A stretch of 64,000 nt of DNA from Macrotis lagotis (Eukaryota; Chordata; Mammalia; Peramelemorphia; Peramelidae), in assembly GCF_037893015.1 (NCBI RefSeq), contig NC_133662.1, positions 203,026,685 through 203,090,684 on the forward strand. Direction: 5' to 3'. Each line of letters begins with the position of its first letter. The stretch's first letter is position 1. The position numbers were made by a program, and so were the translations under genes. Below are positions 48,716 through 60,588 of the stretch, in pieces. The notes under the pieces were generated by a model. That model was not told where the DNA came from. It ran no database searches and saw only the letters and a list, made by a program, of their open reading frames with translations.

Positions 48716-50775
48716 TCAAATTCCTCTTTGAGTCAAATTTGATGAGAATAAGATTCAGGCAGTTCTCATCTTCCCCCTTCTTCCTCTCTATTGAAACAGG
48801 TCCTTTGCTCCTCTTCAATTGATGTAATTTATCCCATTTTCTCCTTTCCTTCTATCTCTTTACTGTCTCCCCTTGTTAATTAAATATTATTTTTAGATCA
48901 TTCCATTAGTCATGGAAATGCCATGATTGTGCATTACATTTGGCTACTAGAGTTACAAGTCTCAAGAGTTACTAGTATCTTCCTCCCAGATGAGGATATA
49001 ACAAGTTTGACCTTATTGGATAACAGTAATTTTTTCTTTTCCCATGTTTACCTTTTCATATAGCTCTTGAGTCTCCTGTTTGAAGACAAAGTTTTCTATT
49101 TAATTTTGGTTTTTTCTTCAGGTAAAGCTGACAGTCTCCTATTTTTATAAATATCTATCTTCTCCCCTGAAATAGAAGGCTCAGTTTTATTGGATAGTGG
49201 ATTCTTGGCTACATTCCAAGTTCTCTTATTCTCTGGAATTTCATATTCCAGGTTCATTGTAATCCTGACTGTGACTCCTTGGTATTTGAATTGCTTCTTT
49301 CTGCCCACTTGCAGGATTTTCTCCTTGATCTGATTGTTCTGGAGGATGGCCACATTATTCCTTATTGTTTCCATTTTGGGATCCATTTTGGAGAGGATTC
49401 ATGTAGTCTTTAAATGATTATTTTTCCCCTCTGGTTCCAGAATATCAGGGTAGTTCTCCTTCACCATATCCTGAGAATGTAGTCCAGGCTTTTTATTTCC
49501 TTCAAGGTTTACAAGCAGTCTTATGATTCTTAAATTGTCTCCCTGGAGCTATTTTTCCAGGTCGGTTGTTTTGGCAATGAGGTATTTAAGATTTTCTTGT
49601 ATTTTTCCTTTGTTTAAAAAAAAAATATTTAAAAGATTCTTGGTGTGTCATGAAGTCATTAATTTCCACACTTTCCAATATTTTTCATGGAGAAGAATTT
49701 TTCATTTAACTTTTGCATCTCCTTTTGCAATTTTTCAATTCTGTTTTTGAAAGCATTTTTATCTTTTTACATTTCCCTAATTATGTTTTCAAAGGGTTTG
49801 TTTTATTGTTCTAAGATGTTAATTTTCTCTTGCATATGGTTCATTTTATCTTGCATTTCTTTTCTCAATTTTTCCATTTGATTTTTAAACTCCTTTCTGA
49901 TCTCTTCTAAGAAAGATTTCTGGCCTGGAGACCGATTCATATTCTCCTCTGATGCCCCACCACTTGCTGAGACAGTATTCTTAACTTCAGGGTAATATTC
50001 AATGGACCTTGATTTGTACTGATCTTTCTTTATATTGGGTCATTTTCCTCAGTTCTTGCTTTGGAGGATTGGCTGGTTCACAGACCTTCAGTGTTGAGAT
50101 CCCTATTGACCTTGCTCAATGACTTAGGAACCCCAGGAGGTTACTCAGTGACTTGGCCAGTAAGCAATGCCAGACACTTTCTCTGGAAGATCTGTGTTGT
50201 TGGTTAGTAGCCAGGTTCCTAGACCTGGGGCAGAATTTGTACTGTCCTTTCACAGTCTGGGCTGGGCTAAAAAGTTAATGAATTTAATCAGCAATCAGTG
50301 CTGGGGGAATCTGGTGTCCACATCCAGCAAGTTCTTGTGAACACCTGGTCTGCTTCTGTGTTTGTGCTGGAGAATGTCAGACCCTCCCACAAGAGCTGAG
50401 TGGGGGGGGGGGCGATAGGGAAAAGAGGGATTAGTTGGAAACATGGGGACTCACTGCCCAGGTCTTCCCATCCAGCTGAGCTGACCAGACGGATATCTTG
50501 GCCACTGACTGACATGCCACACACATACCAAACACTTCCACTGCTTTTCTCAGGTTAGTCCTCTGGCTTTACTATACCACCCCTGGACTGGCTCTCTGCT
50601 CATGGCTCCCAGCACCCACATTCCCTTGTGAAAGACCTTGCTAGGAAATGTTCCCCTTGGTTGTTCTTTGGGTTCTGTGAATCCAAAATCTGTTTTCATA
50701 TTAGTTCTGAAGTAAAGTCAGGAAATTTCAAAACAATGTTTGCTTTCTCTCCACCATCTTGGCGAAGTTCCACTT

Positions 50776-51028
50776 CAGATCTTTTCTGTCTAACCATATG
50801 CTAACAAATCTGACAATCTAACTAAAATGGATAAATATCTACAAAATGTAAGCTACTGAAACTGACAGAAGAGGAAACAAAATACTTTAAAAAAACAGTT
50901 CAGAAAAAGAAATTGAAGAAACCATAAATAAACTCCCTCAGAAAAAAATCTCCAGGGCCAGATGAATTTACAAAATATTGAAGGAACAATTGATTTTATA
51001 TAAACTTTTTAAAATAGGAGGATTTTTG
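50776..51028 (+). mobile_element. L1 ORF2 fragment
   Basis: Plus strand: 'atggataaatatctacaaaatgtaagctactgaaactgacagaagaggaaac', then 'aaatctccagggccagatgaatttac' (K-S-P-G-P-D-E-F), the ORF2 segment before the RT. About 250 bp, between two minus-strand L1 parts. Confidence 0.75.
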
Positions 51029-51540
51029 CTGATTCTATTTTTAACGTTCTTTTCTTTGTCCATTTGTCCAATTGTGTTTTTTTTGGGTTTTTTTTTTTAA
51101 TTGTGTTTTGAAGGGCTTTTTTTCCATTCAATTTTTGTGTTCCCCTTTCCAAGTCATTGAGCCTCTTTTGCCTAACTCATTTCTTTTCTCAAATTTTCTA
51201 CTTGACTTTTAAAATTCTTTTTTATCTCTTCCAAAAGTATTTTTTAGGCTTGGGACCAATTCGTATTCCCCTCTGGGGCAACACCTAAGGTATTTTTCCT
51301 TTGTCTTCTTTGGAAATGGTGTTTTGATTTTCCCTTATTGCCATAGTATCTTTCTACGTTTAGGGTTTCCTTTTTTGTTTTACTCATGTTAGCCTACTTT
51401 GGGGTTTTAAAAGTTGAGCTCTGCTTCTGGACCACAAAGGGGACATTTCTCAAGTTCTTGGACTGGAGGACAGAGGTATGCTCAAAACATTCTGTTCTGG
51501 GAATTCAAGTGTTTGGCTTTGATTTTTTATTATGAATTAT
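51029..51540 (-). mobile_element. L1 ORF1 N-terminal and 5' UTR fragment
   Basis: Antisense coiled coil ('tttgtccaattgtgtttt', 'cctaactcatttcttttctcaaattttctacttgacttttaaaattc'), then the ORF1 start region and 5' UTR ('ggaccacaaaggggacatttctcaagttcttgg'). Confidence 0.65.
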
Positions 51541-52157
51541 AGTACTTTTAGGATGGCACACCATGTACATGGGTGAATATCTCTTATTATATGTATATAA
51601 CCTTCTAGGAATCACTTAATTTGAGGAATTTCATTCTATTTTCAAAAAAGTTAATTTGAGTAAAGGTTCATTTTAGTAAATTGCTGTTTCTTTGCATTAT
51701 ACTACAGATAATTTTCCCTTCTTTATCCCCCTGATACCATTCATTATTTGTTCATATTAACTCATTAGGGAAGAATGGAATTGCTGTTTCTACTTACACA
51801 ACCTGCTTATGTATCTTATAAAATTCCTCCATCTTTTTGTAAACCCTGTTTGCCTTAAGGAATACTCCCTCTTTTACTTTATCTCATAACGTTTTAAAAA
51901 TTACAAAACAATTTATAGGTCATTACTACCTCTATGACCACTTGTGTTTCCTCCATTAAAGTGTGAAAAGTTCATCCTTATAAAATCCCTTCTGATTATG
52001 CATTCATAGTTACCTTTTTATTATTCTCTTATCTTAAATATTTATATTTCCAAGTATTTTTCAAATCCAGTTTACTAATCAGGAATATCTGAAAGGAAAA
52101 ATAAATATTATGTTGTATTATTTTAAAACTGATATTAACCTGATATATATATATATG

Positions 52158-52219
<62 letters not shown>

Positions 52220-53039
52220 ATAGTATCAGATCTCCTTTTGAAGAGTAAGCAATTTTTAAAGGATATGAGTGGGTAATATGATCACTCTGAGCCTGCTCTT
52301 TAATTAATTTGAACTTGACCTTCCTCAGAGGACAAGTTTATGGTACTTGTTTTCTAATTAACATAAGGTATGACTTGATTTACATGGACAAGACCAAACT
52401 GAATGGAAATTTATTGAGATGTCTTTTTTTTAGTTACTATAAAGCAATTAACATTAATTTTGTATTAGGCAGGAGCAGAATCAAGGCCAGACTTCTCCCC
52501 TCTGCATGAAATTAAGCAATTAGGGGAAGTTGAGAACTCTTAACTTATCTCCTCATTAAAATGTCTACCAGTTGAAATAGCCCTTTCTTTCCCTGGCGAG
52601 ATCCTAATGATGTATTATGAGGCCTATCCAAAAGAGAACACAACAGGTTTAGAAAGTCTCATTGGTCCTCACTTTGGTTCTATGACATAAATGGAGGAAT
52701 ATCAATGATTCCTTTATAATCAGGTCACATGCCACTGTTAATACATATCTCTCTTGGAGAATTGCTTTAGTTTACTCTTTTTAAAAATTAAGCTCATGAT
52801 ATTTGAAAAGTCTCTCTATTTCATTGAAGTTATACTTTTTTTGTAGAAAAAACTTGATCTAGTCCTGTTATTTTTTTTGTTATTTCATCTTTTTTTATTT
52901 TTCTCCTGCTTTTGGTTCTTGACCATTTTTTAAATTTGTTTTGGAAAAAAATCACATCTTCTGAACTTCATTAAAATGATACCTAATATATCCTGTGTTA
53001 TCCTGCTTGCAAATTCTTGCTGGCTAATGAAAGTTATTT
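51541..53039. other. No gene; unique sequence
   Basis: AT-rich, with a TA run at 52143-52215 listed separately. I see no coding or RNA-gene signal. Confidence 0.5.
52143..52215. repeat. (TA)n microsatellite
   Basis: Alternating TA of about 73 bases with two interruptions near its left end. Confidence 0.95.
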
Positions 53040-53155
53040 AGATTATTTTGTTTTATGTATTAGTTTGATAGTTTTCTTACCTTCAATTTTATTAATTCCT
53101 TCTTTGATTTTCAGAGTTTCTTAGTTGGTTTTTAATTAACGATTTTTTAATATCG
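53040..53155 (-). mobile_element. L1 ORF2 linker scrap
   Basis: 'gtattagtttgatagttttcttaccttcaattttattaattccttctttgattttcagagtttcttagttgg' matches the linker antisense at 25740-25830 and 58000-58080. Confidence 0.65.
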
Positions 53156-53289
53156 AAAAGTAGTTTAATATTTCATGCATTTAATACTCAAATAAGAATA
53201 CAAAAGTAGATTGTGTTATGAAAGTTTTAAATATTAATGAAAAATGTTAAATAATACCTGACAAAAACAAAGTCTAAGAAATTTCTATA

Positions 53290-55162
53290 TTGCTTCTTTT
53301 TTATTTTATATTATTACAATAATCTTCTTATGAGAGGAAACTTAATCCCCCCACCTTGCTCCAAGAAGATGAGAAACCTCAAGAATACTGAGAAAGAAAA
53401 ACATATACTTCAGTCTGTGTTCAGATTCCAATGGCTCTGTCTTTGGGTTGAGTTGCCTTCTTAACATAAGTCTACCAGAGAAGCTGCTTTAATATTTCTC
53501 CCACAGTTGCTATTACAAGCTGTATTTCCTTCCACTCTATTCCTCCCCACTCTCATTTATTCTATTCTCTCTCTTCTTTCATCCTGTTGCTGTCCAAAAT
53601 TGTGGTATCTGAGTACCATCTCTGACAATCTTCCCTCTTCTTCTATCACCTATCCCCCCCCTTCCTTCCCCCACATTCCCCCTTATCCCATCCCTTTCTT
53701 CTCATTTTTCTCTAGGGTAAGATAGATTTCTGTACCCTATTAAGTGTATATTCTGATGAAAATGAAGGCTCACTCATTCCTACTCACCTTCCTTCATTGC
53801 ACTCCACTGAAAAATCTTTTACTTGACTCACATGAAGTATCTTAGTTCCCTCTTCCTCTCCTTTATCTTCCTCCCAGTACTTTCCTATATCATCAGTTGA
53901 CTCTATCTTTTTACTATATTATACTATTATAATCTGCTCCTTCCTGTGTCCTGTCTATTTATGCTCCTTCTAACAACTCTTATAAATGAGAAAGTTCATG
54001 AGTTATCAATATTTTCTTTCTGTGCAAAATACAAACAGTTCAACATCATCAAGATCCTCATAGTTAGTCCTTCTTGTTCATCCCCTCTCTGGTTGACCAG
54101 AGTCATGTACTTGAAGATCAAACTTTCTGTTAAGCATTGGTTGTTTCAATAGGAAAGTTTGAAAGTCTCCTGCTCCATTAAAAGTCCATCTTTTTCCCTG
54201 AAAGAGGATATTCAGTTTTTCTGGGAAGTTTATTCTTGGTTGTAAATCAAGATCTTTTGCCTTCTGGAATATCATACTCCAATCCCTATGAGTCCTTAAT
54301 TTGCTGCCAGATCCTATGTAATCCTGACTATAGAGCCATAGTAGTTGGAGTATTTGTTTCTGGAAGCTTTTAGCATTTTCTCTTTGACTTGGGAGTTTTA
54401 GAATTTGGCTATAACATTCCTGGAAGTTTTTATTTTGGGTTCTCTTTCAGGAGGTAACTAGTGAATTCCCTCAATTTTTATTTTACCCTCTGCTTTTAGG
54501 ATCTCAGGGAAATTTTGTTGTACTATTTCTTGAAAAATGAAGCCTAAGCTCTTTTGCTGGTTGTGACTTTCAGGTAGCCCAATAATTTTTAATTTATTTC
54601 TTCTAGATCTGTTTTTGAGGTCAGTTGTATTTTCAATGAGATCTTTCACATTGTCTTCTATTTTTTTGGCTTTTTTGGAAGAATTTTATTTCTTCCTGAT
54701 TTCTTGTAAAGTCATCAGCTTCTTTTGGTTCCATTCTGCATTTGAAGCAGTGAGCTTTTTCAAGCATTCTTCTCCTGATTTGCCTTTTGTTTTACTTTTT
54801 CCACTTGCCCTAAACTGTTTTTTTTTTTATGTTTGCAAGGCAAAAGGGGTTATGTTTCCAGGGCGGGTGCTTTATCCACTACACCACCTAGCCGCCCCCC
54901 CCACCCTAAATTGTTTTTTAACATAATATTTTCTTCTGTGGGTTTTTTTTTTTGGTTTTTCGCCAAACTGCTGATTTGGTTTTCATGATTTATCTGCATT
55001 TTTCTCATTTCTCCTCCTAATTTTTCCTCCACCTCCGTTAATTGCTTTTCAAAGTCTTTTTTTGAGCTCATCCATAGTCTGGGCTCAATTTCAATTTCTC
55101 TTAGATGCTTTGTATACAGAAGCTTTGAGATTGTCTTCTTCTGAATCTTCCATGGGACTAAA
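53290..55162 (-). mobile_element. HAL1 (half-LINE) copy H4, without SINE modules in its 3' region
   Basis: Left end: 3' region 'gagaggaaacttaatccccccacc...aaaaacatatacttcagtctgtgttcagattccaatggctctgtc', colinear with H3 (8310-8440) and H2. Then 'tgttgctgtccaaaattgtggtatctgagtaccatctctgac' runs straight through where H3, H2 and H1 have SINE module C. ORF1 relic at 54078-55160 ('MIFQKAKDLDLQPRINFPEKLNILFQGKRW', 'LKIIGLPESHNQQ', 'VEEKLGGEMRKMQ'). The 5' UTR is missing; an LTR-like piece follows. Confidence 0.78.
54824..54903 (-). mobile_element. Internally deleted SINE with TSD
   Basis: The tail end 'ttatgtttgcaaggcaaaaggggtta' is joined directly to the head end 'ttccagggcgggtgctttatccactacaccacctagccgcccc', so the middle (about half the SINE, including the B box) is gone. 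The TSD is CCCTAAACTGTTTTTT (54808-54823) versus CCCTAAATTGTTTTTT (54904-54919). Confidence 0.82.
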
Positions 55163-55476
55163 GTTGTTGAGAGCTACTTGAGCAAGTTTGGGTGAGAGGT
55201 CAGTTATAACTAAATGACCTAAGCTTTGATGGCCCTCAAACCTGAAGGCTTTCCATGGAACTCTGATTAGATAACACAGTTGCATCATTCGTGGTCTCAC
55301 TTGTTGATAGCCCTGTTAGAGAATTTCTTGACATCCTACACAAGTTAGAATTACATCATTTTTTCCCTGTGTGCTAATTTTGTGGGTTTCTTCTATAAGA
55401 ATTGTTTGATACTTGCAATAAACAGCTCTGCTAAGATGTCCTGCTAGCATTCAACACCTGATGTATGTGTGTGTGT

Positions 55477-55527
<51 letters not shown>

Positions 55528-55562
55528 CTCCTGAGCTGAATTGATCTCCTGCTAGTCAAGGG
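55163..55562 (+). repeat. LTR-like piece (possible solo LTR)
   Basis: It lies between HAL1 H4 and an L1 and matches neither. It starts TGTTGAGAGCTACTTGAGCA (from 55165), carries AATAAA (55419-55424, in 'ttgcaataaacagctctgc') and has a GT run in the presumed U5. No clear terminal CA or TSD could be fixed, so this is a weak call. Confidence 0.35.
55465..55522. repeat. (GT)n microsatellite
   Basis: GT run of about 58 bases with one CT interruption. Confidence 0.97.
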
Positions 55563-58187
55563 ATTGCAAGTGATGTTTTCACTCTTTTTCATAACCTCTT
55601 CAGGGTATATACCCATTAGTGGTATTGCTAGATCAAAGGATATGCTTACTTTTGTTACCCTTTGGGCAGAGTCCCAAATTGCTCTCCAGAAAGGTTGGAA
55701 GAGTTCCCAGCTCCGCCAACAATGTATTAGTGTCCCAGATTTCTTGCATCCCTTCCAACATTGATCATTGTCCTTTCTGGTCATATTGGCCAGTCTGAGA
55801 GGTGTGATGTGGTATCTCAAAGATGCTTTAGTTTGCATTTCTCTAATAAGTAATGATTTAGAGCAATTTTTGATGACTGTGGACTGCTTTGATTTCCCCA
55901 GCTGTAAATTGCCTTTGCATATCCTTTGGACATTTGTCATTTGGGAAATGGCTTGGTTTTTTTTTTGAAAATTTGACTCAGTTCTCTGTATGTTTTATAA
56001 ATGAGTCCTTTGTCAGAAATACTAGTTGCAAAAATTGTTTCCCAGTTTACAACATTTCTTTTTATCTTGGTTACAGTGGTTTTGTCTTTTTTTTTAATTT
56101 CATGTAATCAAAATTATATACTTTGTTTTTAATGATGGTCTCCATCTCTTCCTTGGTCATAAACTGCTTCCCTTTCCATGGATCTGACAAGTAAACCTTT
56201 CCTTATTCTTCTAGTTTGCTTATAAAATTGATTTGTGTCTAAATCCTAGATCTTATTTTAGTATAGGTCTAATCAAATTTTCTTCCATACTAACTTCCAA
56301 TTTTACCAACAGTTTTTATAAAAGAGAGAGTTTTTATCCCAATAGCTGGACTCTTTGGGTTTATCAAACAGCAGATTACAATAACCATTTCCTGCTATTG
56401 CACCTAGTCTATTCCACTGATCCACAATTTTATTTCTTATTCAATATTAGACAGTTTTGATGACTGATGCTTTATAATATAATTTTATATCTGGTAAGCC
56501 TAAATCACCCTCTTTTGCATTTTTTTCATGAAATCACTGGAAATTTTTGACTTTTTATTTCCTCCATAAAAATTTACTTACACCTTTTTTTGATTGGTAG
56601 GTTGCTAAACAAGTTGTTTAGTTTTGGTAGAATTGTCATTTTTATTATATTAACTCAACCTATCCATGAACAGTTGATGTGTGCCTGCCCAGTTATTTAA
56701 GTCTGATTTTATTTGTGTGGGAAGTGTTTTGCAATTTTTTTCAAAAAATTTGTGAGTCTACCTTGGTAGGTAGACTCCCAGGTATTTTATTTTGTCTGAG
56801 TTTTCTTTGAAAAGGATTTCTGTTTCTAGCTCTTTCTGCTGTATCTTGCTAGTCATATATAGAGATGTTGAGAATTTATGAGTTTATTTTATATTCTCCT
56901 ACTTTGCTAACATTCTTAATTATTTCTAGTAGTTTTTTAGATGAGTTTTTAGGTTTCACTAGATATTCCATGGTGTCATTTGCAAAGAGTGAGAGTTTTG
57001 TCTCCTCCTTCCCTATTCTAATTCCTTCAAATTTATTTTTCTTTTCTTATTGCTGAAGCTAATATTTCTAATACAATATTGAATAATAGTGGTGATAATG
57101 GACTTCCTTGTTTCACCCTGATATTATTGGGAATTCCTCAAGCCTATCCCCATTGCATATAATGCTTGCTGATGGTTTTAGATAGATATTGTCTAAGGAA
57201 AATACCATTTATTCCTGCACTCTCTAATGTTTTTTATTAGGAATGGATGCTGTATTTTGTCAAAAGCTTTTTCAGCATCTATTGATATGATCATATGATT
57301 TCTGATAGGTATGTTATTGGTATAATTAATTATACTAACAGTTTTCCTAATATTGAACCAACCCTGCATTCCTGGAATAAATTCTACTTTGTCATAATGT
57401 ATTATCCTAATGATAACTTGTAATCATTTTGATAATATTTTATTTAAGATTTTTGCATCTATATTCATCAGGGAGATAGGTCTATAATTGTCTTTCTCTG
57501 TTTTAACTCTTCCTGGTTTAGGCATTAGCACTATATTGGTGTCATAGAAAGGGGGGGCAGAGTTCTGTCTTCATCTATTTTTCCAAAGAGTTTATATAGA
57601 ATTTGGCACCAATTGTTCCTTAAATATTTGATTAGAATTCACTTGTGGAATCCATTTGGCTCTGGAGATTTTTTTTCTTAGGGAGTTCAATAATGGCTTG
57701 TTGAATATCTTTTTCTGATATAGGGTTATTTAAACATTTAATTTCATCTTCATTTAATCTGGGCAATTTATATTTTTGTAAATATTCATTGATTTCACTT
57801 AGATTGTCAAATTTATTTGCATATAGATGGGCAAAATAATTCCTGAATTATTACATTAATATCCTCCTCATTGGTGATGAAATCATCGTTTTCATTTTTG
57901 ATACAAGCAATTTGGTTTTCTTCTTTATTTTTTTAAATCAAATTGACCAGGGTTTATCAATTTTATTGGTTTTTCCATAAAACCAGCTCTTGGTTTTATT
58001 TATTAGTTCAATAGTTTTCTTGCTTTTCATTTTATTAATTTCTCCTTTAATTTTTAGAGTTTCTAATTTGGTATTTAATTGGAGATTTTTAATTTGTTCT
58101 TTCTCTAATATTTTTAGTTGTATATTTAGGTCATTGAGTTCTTCTTTCTCTAATTTATTCATGAAAGCATTTAAAGATATAATATAT
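55563..58187 (-). mobile_element. L1 ORF2 relic, interrupted by the provirus
   Basis: From the ORF2 C-terminal antisense ('tcaggg tatatacccattagtggtattgctagatcaaagg') through the RT (56865-57056 region, 'tttgcaaagagtgagagttttgtc' is the FADD-box antisense) to the linker ('ccataaaaccagctcttgg', 'tttcttgcttttcattttattaatttctcc'). It ends abruptly at 58187, where the LTR begins. Confidence 0.8.
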
Positions 58188-58561
58188 TGTCCGGGGTCTT
58201 CTTCCCCGACCCCCGAGTGAGCTCCTCAGTGGGCACTGCTTCAGGCGTCCCTGGTATTTCCCTCCCCCGGGATCAGCGAGGAGGGACTCAGGCAGACACG
58301 TCTTCAGGAGGCATATGTTTTATTAGGTGCAGAGGGATCCCCCGAATAGCTCAGGGTGATGGCTAATATAGGGAGTTAGTTCTGGGCTGCCACCCCGATC
58401 CGCCCCGAGGGCGGAACCTACCACCCGATTGGAGCAAGCGACACAGGCCAACCAGGCGAAGCCACTGCTCCCCTTAAGGAGCCGTGTCTTCTTTGGATTG
58501 GCCTGACCTCACTCTCGGGGAGGTCCTATCCACTCAGGCGGTCAGGGCCGACCCCCCAACA
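58188..58561 (-). mobile_element. Endogenous retrovirus 3' LTR (374 bp)
   Basis: On the minus strand it starts TGTTGGGGGGTCGGCC and ends CCCCGGACA, a TGT...ACA LTR. U3 has two CCAAT boxes (58497-58501 and 58428-58432) and a TATA-like CTATATTAG (58363-58371). The poly(A) signal AATAAA is at 58319-58324. It is GC-rich, sharply unlike the flanking L1. The left flank ATATAT (58182-58187) would be the TSD; the partner lies outside the window. Confidence 0.93.
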
Positions 58562-58574
58562 ACTCCCCCTTTTT
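58562..58574 (-). other. Polypurine tract
   Basis: AAAAAGGGGGAGT on the minus strand directly abuts the LTR. This is the primer site for plus-strand DNA synthesis. Confidence 0.9.
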
Positions 58575-58644
58575 GTTTAACACAATTAGCGCCCCACCTG
58601 CTTATGGGGGGGGGCAGAGCACCCTGGCTCGGCTCGGTCAGTAA

Positions 58645-60572
58645 TCACACAGGGGCTGCCCGAGCCCGGCGATGGCGTGGGCCTAGGAGGTCCGCTTTCA
58701 ATGCCTCCAGAGAACGAGAAAAGATGAAGAATAATAGTTTCAGGATACATGGGAAAAAGAGACAAATCACAATAAACATTCCTACAGCCAGCAAGAAGGA
58801 AAACAACCATATCAGGTGGAGGGCACCCGCAAACCATTTTAGAAAGGAGTCTTCTTGATCATCCCACTCAGCTCTGAAATGGGAGGAAATGTTGTTGAGC
58901 TGGGCTATCAGCATATCTAATTGGTGGATGTCATTGGAGGTGTTGTAGGCTAACATCGCCCCCTGTAACGCCTGTTTAACTCTACCCCAGTCCGATGGGA
59001 ACTGTGACATATTTACAGGCAAATTAAGCACACAGAGAGGCTGATACTTATAATGGCATTGAAGTTTCATGTACCCTGCCATAATGGCCAGTCTATCCCC
59101 TAACCAGAGGACTGTTGTTTCCAATGCTCCTATTTGCTTCTGTTTAAGGGAGTCAACATGTTGCTGGTAATGCCAGAGGGAGACCTGGTTTGTCATGAAT
59201 GTTTGGATAGTAGAAGCTAACATAGTCACCTCACTCTCTATTTCCTGGATCTGCCATTCCTCATACATCTCAACAGCCAAGTTCACCAAACCCAAAACAT
59301 CCCCGATCCCATCCCTCCTGGTACGTAACAACTTTTCCCCCGACACTGCACGGTACAATTTTTTCACCAAAGAATCAGCGGGGGACAACGCAAAATCTTC
59401 TGCTTTGACAGGTAGGAGTTGGTAGGGAGGGGATACAGCTAGGAACACAGCATACCCAGTATGATTATACCGTAAAACATTTGTAAAAATCGGGTCAGTA
59501 CAAGTGATGTTAAAAAGGGGTAAACCAGCGGATTCCCCTTTTTGTTGAATAGTCAGGTTAGCAGGGGGACAAAGAAGGAAGAGAGCGTCCGGAGGGGTGT
59601 GCGCGGTGGCGCTCAGCCGGTAGCACAAGCGGTCCGTGCCGTCCTTGGTTTGATGGCAAGAGCTGTTAAGAGTCTTAAACACATTATACCATTGTTGGAA
59701 TGAAAAGTCATGGCAGGCAGTGTCATTACGAGGGCATGGCCACAGGTGAAAAGAGGCGTTCACACCCCCTAAGACCGCTCCTATTTTCCAGAGGTAGGGA
59801 TGCATCTGTCCATACGGTAGGCAACAGGAGTGGGAGAGGGTCTCATGGTGTACGTGGTGTGGTTCTGCTGTCCATCCCAAAACCATAACTCAGTGTTGTT
59901 AGGTAGCCCAAGCGGGCCTAGTCTTGGGATGCCCGTGGAGCAGGGTACCGTAGGTATGAATACTTGCGAACGGTGGCCTACTGGGCAGGGTGGTAGGGAA
60001 TGCAAAGGCACTGTGGAATTAGGATAAGAGGAATTCTCCGGAGGGTGCTGCTCAATGGCCATGAATGAAAGATTAACCGCAGCAGTATGGTTGTTCAGGT
60101 CCGGAATCGGCCTCGGAGTTTCTGTGCTGTTGTATGGCTCTAAGGGTATACAATGGTTCTTAACAGAGGTTCCGTTATCTGGGGAAGAGGAGGTGTTCCC
60201 ACCCGGCCATAGCCCGTGTGGAGGACGGGCTACCACACAAATAGGCGTGGTAATGGAGAGCAGGGTGAGGGGCTTCTTTAATGGTCTTTCCATCGGTATG
60301 GGTAATGTACCGTGTTCATGTAAGCCCAGCACAACGGTGGCGTTGCCATGCAACTTTAATGGCACTGTCTGGCTCCCCCATCCCATTATACGAAGGGACG
60401 GTACTCCCCTCGCAACAGCCCAATATGTCTCTCCTCGTTCATCAGCAGCCCTCCGTATAGGAGAGGTCAGATTGTACCACTTCCCGCCCTTGCCCCAAGG
60501 AAGAGGGGTGACGGGTTGCAATCCACATAGCAAACCCACGATACTTAGCCATACAGGAGCTTGTGCCTTCAT
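58645..60572 (-). pseudogene. env: Retroviral env, split by one frameshift
   Basis: Surface plus transmembrane envelope protein gene in two overlapping frames: 60572-59781 (263 codons) and 59886-58645. The first has a hydrophobic leader (about residues 1-23) and many N-glycosylation sequons. The frames separate near 59790, inside SU, by a one-base-type shift at a short A-run, so no full-length product is possible. In the second frame a basic R-T-R-R (residues 188-191) is a likely furin-type cleavage site. Downstream are helical heptad regions, a C-X7-C pair (277 and 285), a Trp-rich membrane-proximal stretch and a membrane span of about residues 358-390. The CX6CC motif and immunosuppressive-type segment of gammaretroviral TM are not seen, which fits a betaretroviral-type env. 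The start lies 17 bases after the end of the pol reading frame. Confidence 0.88.
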
Positions 60573-60588
60573 AATTCTTCGTGTCCTG

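Larger units (their letters stand above)
44385..50775 (-). mobile_element. Nearly end-to-end L1 (about 6.4 kb), inactive
   Basis: The plus-strand left end shows the 3' terminus ('tcaattacatgcagaaattgttttcaacattc'). It is followed by 3' UTR, ORF2 C-terminus, RT (46394-46582 holds the F-A-D-D box in '[15 protein letters not shown]'; 46894-47130 holds '[19 protein letters not shown]' and '[14 protein letters not shown]'), linker, endonuclease (47600-48880), intergenic region, ORF1 (about 49096-50030; 'QVGRKKQFKYQGV') and 5' UTR, ending near 'ccaccatcttggcgaag' at 50752-50768. Stops and frameshifts are frequent. It is the most complete L1 order in the window, though old. Confidence 0.85.

Noticed and set aside
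48555..48818. Open frame with Thr-His repeat in the L1 intergenic region
   Set aside because: Translation of a (GT)n run between L1 ORF1 and ORF2; no conserved protein.
55431..55940. 169-codon minus-strand frame with a Thr-His repeat
   Set aside because: The first part reads L1 ORF2 C-terminus, and the Thr-His tail is the (GT)n microsatellite read through.
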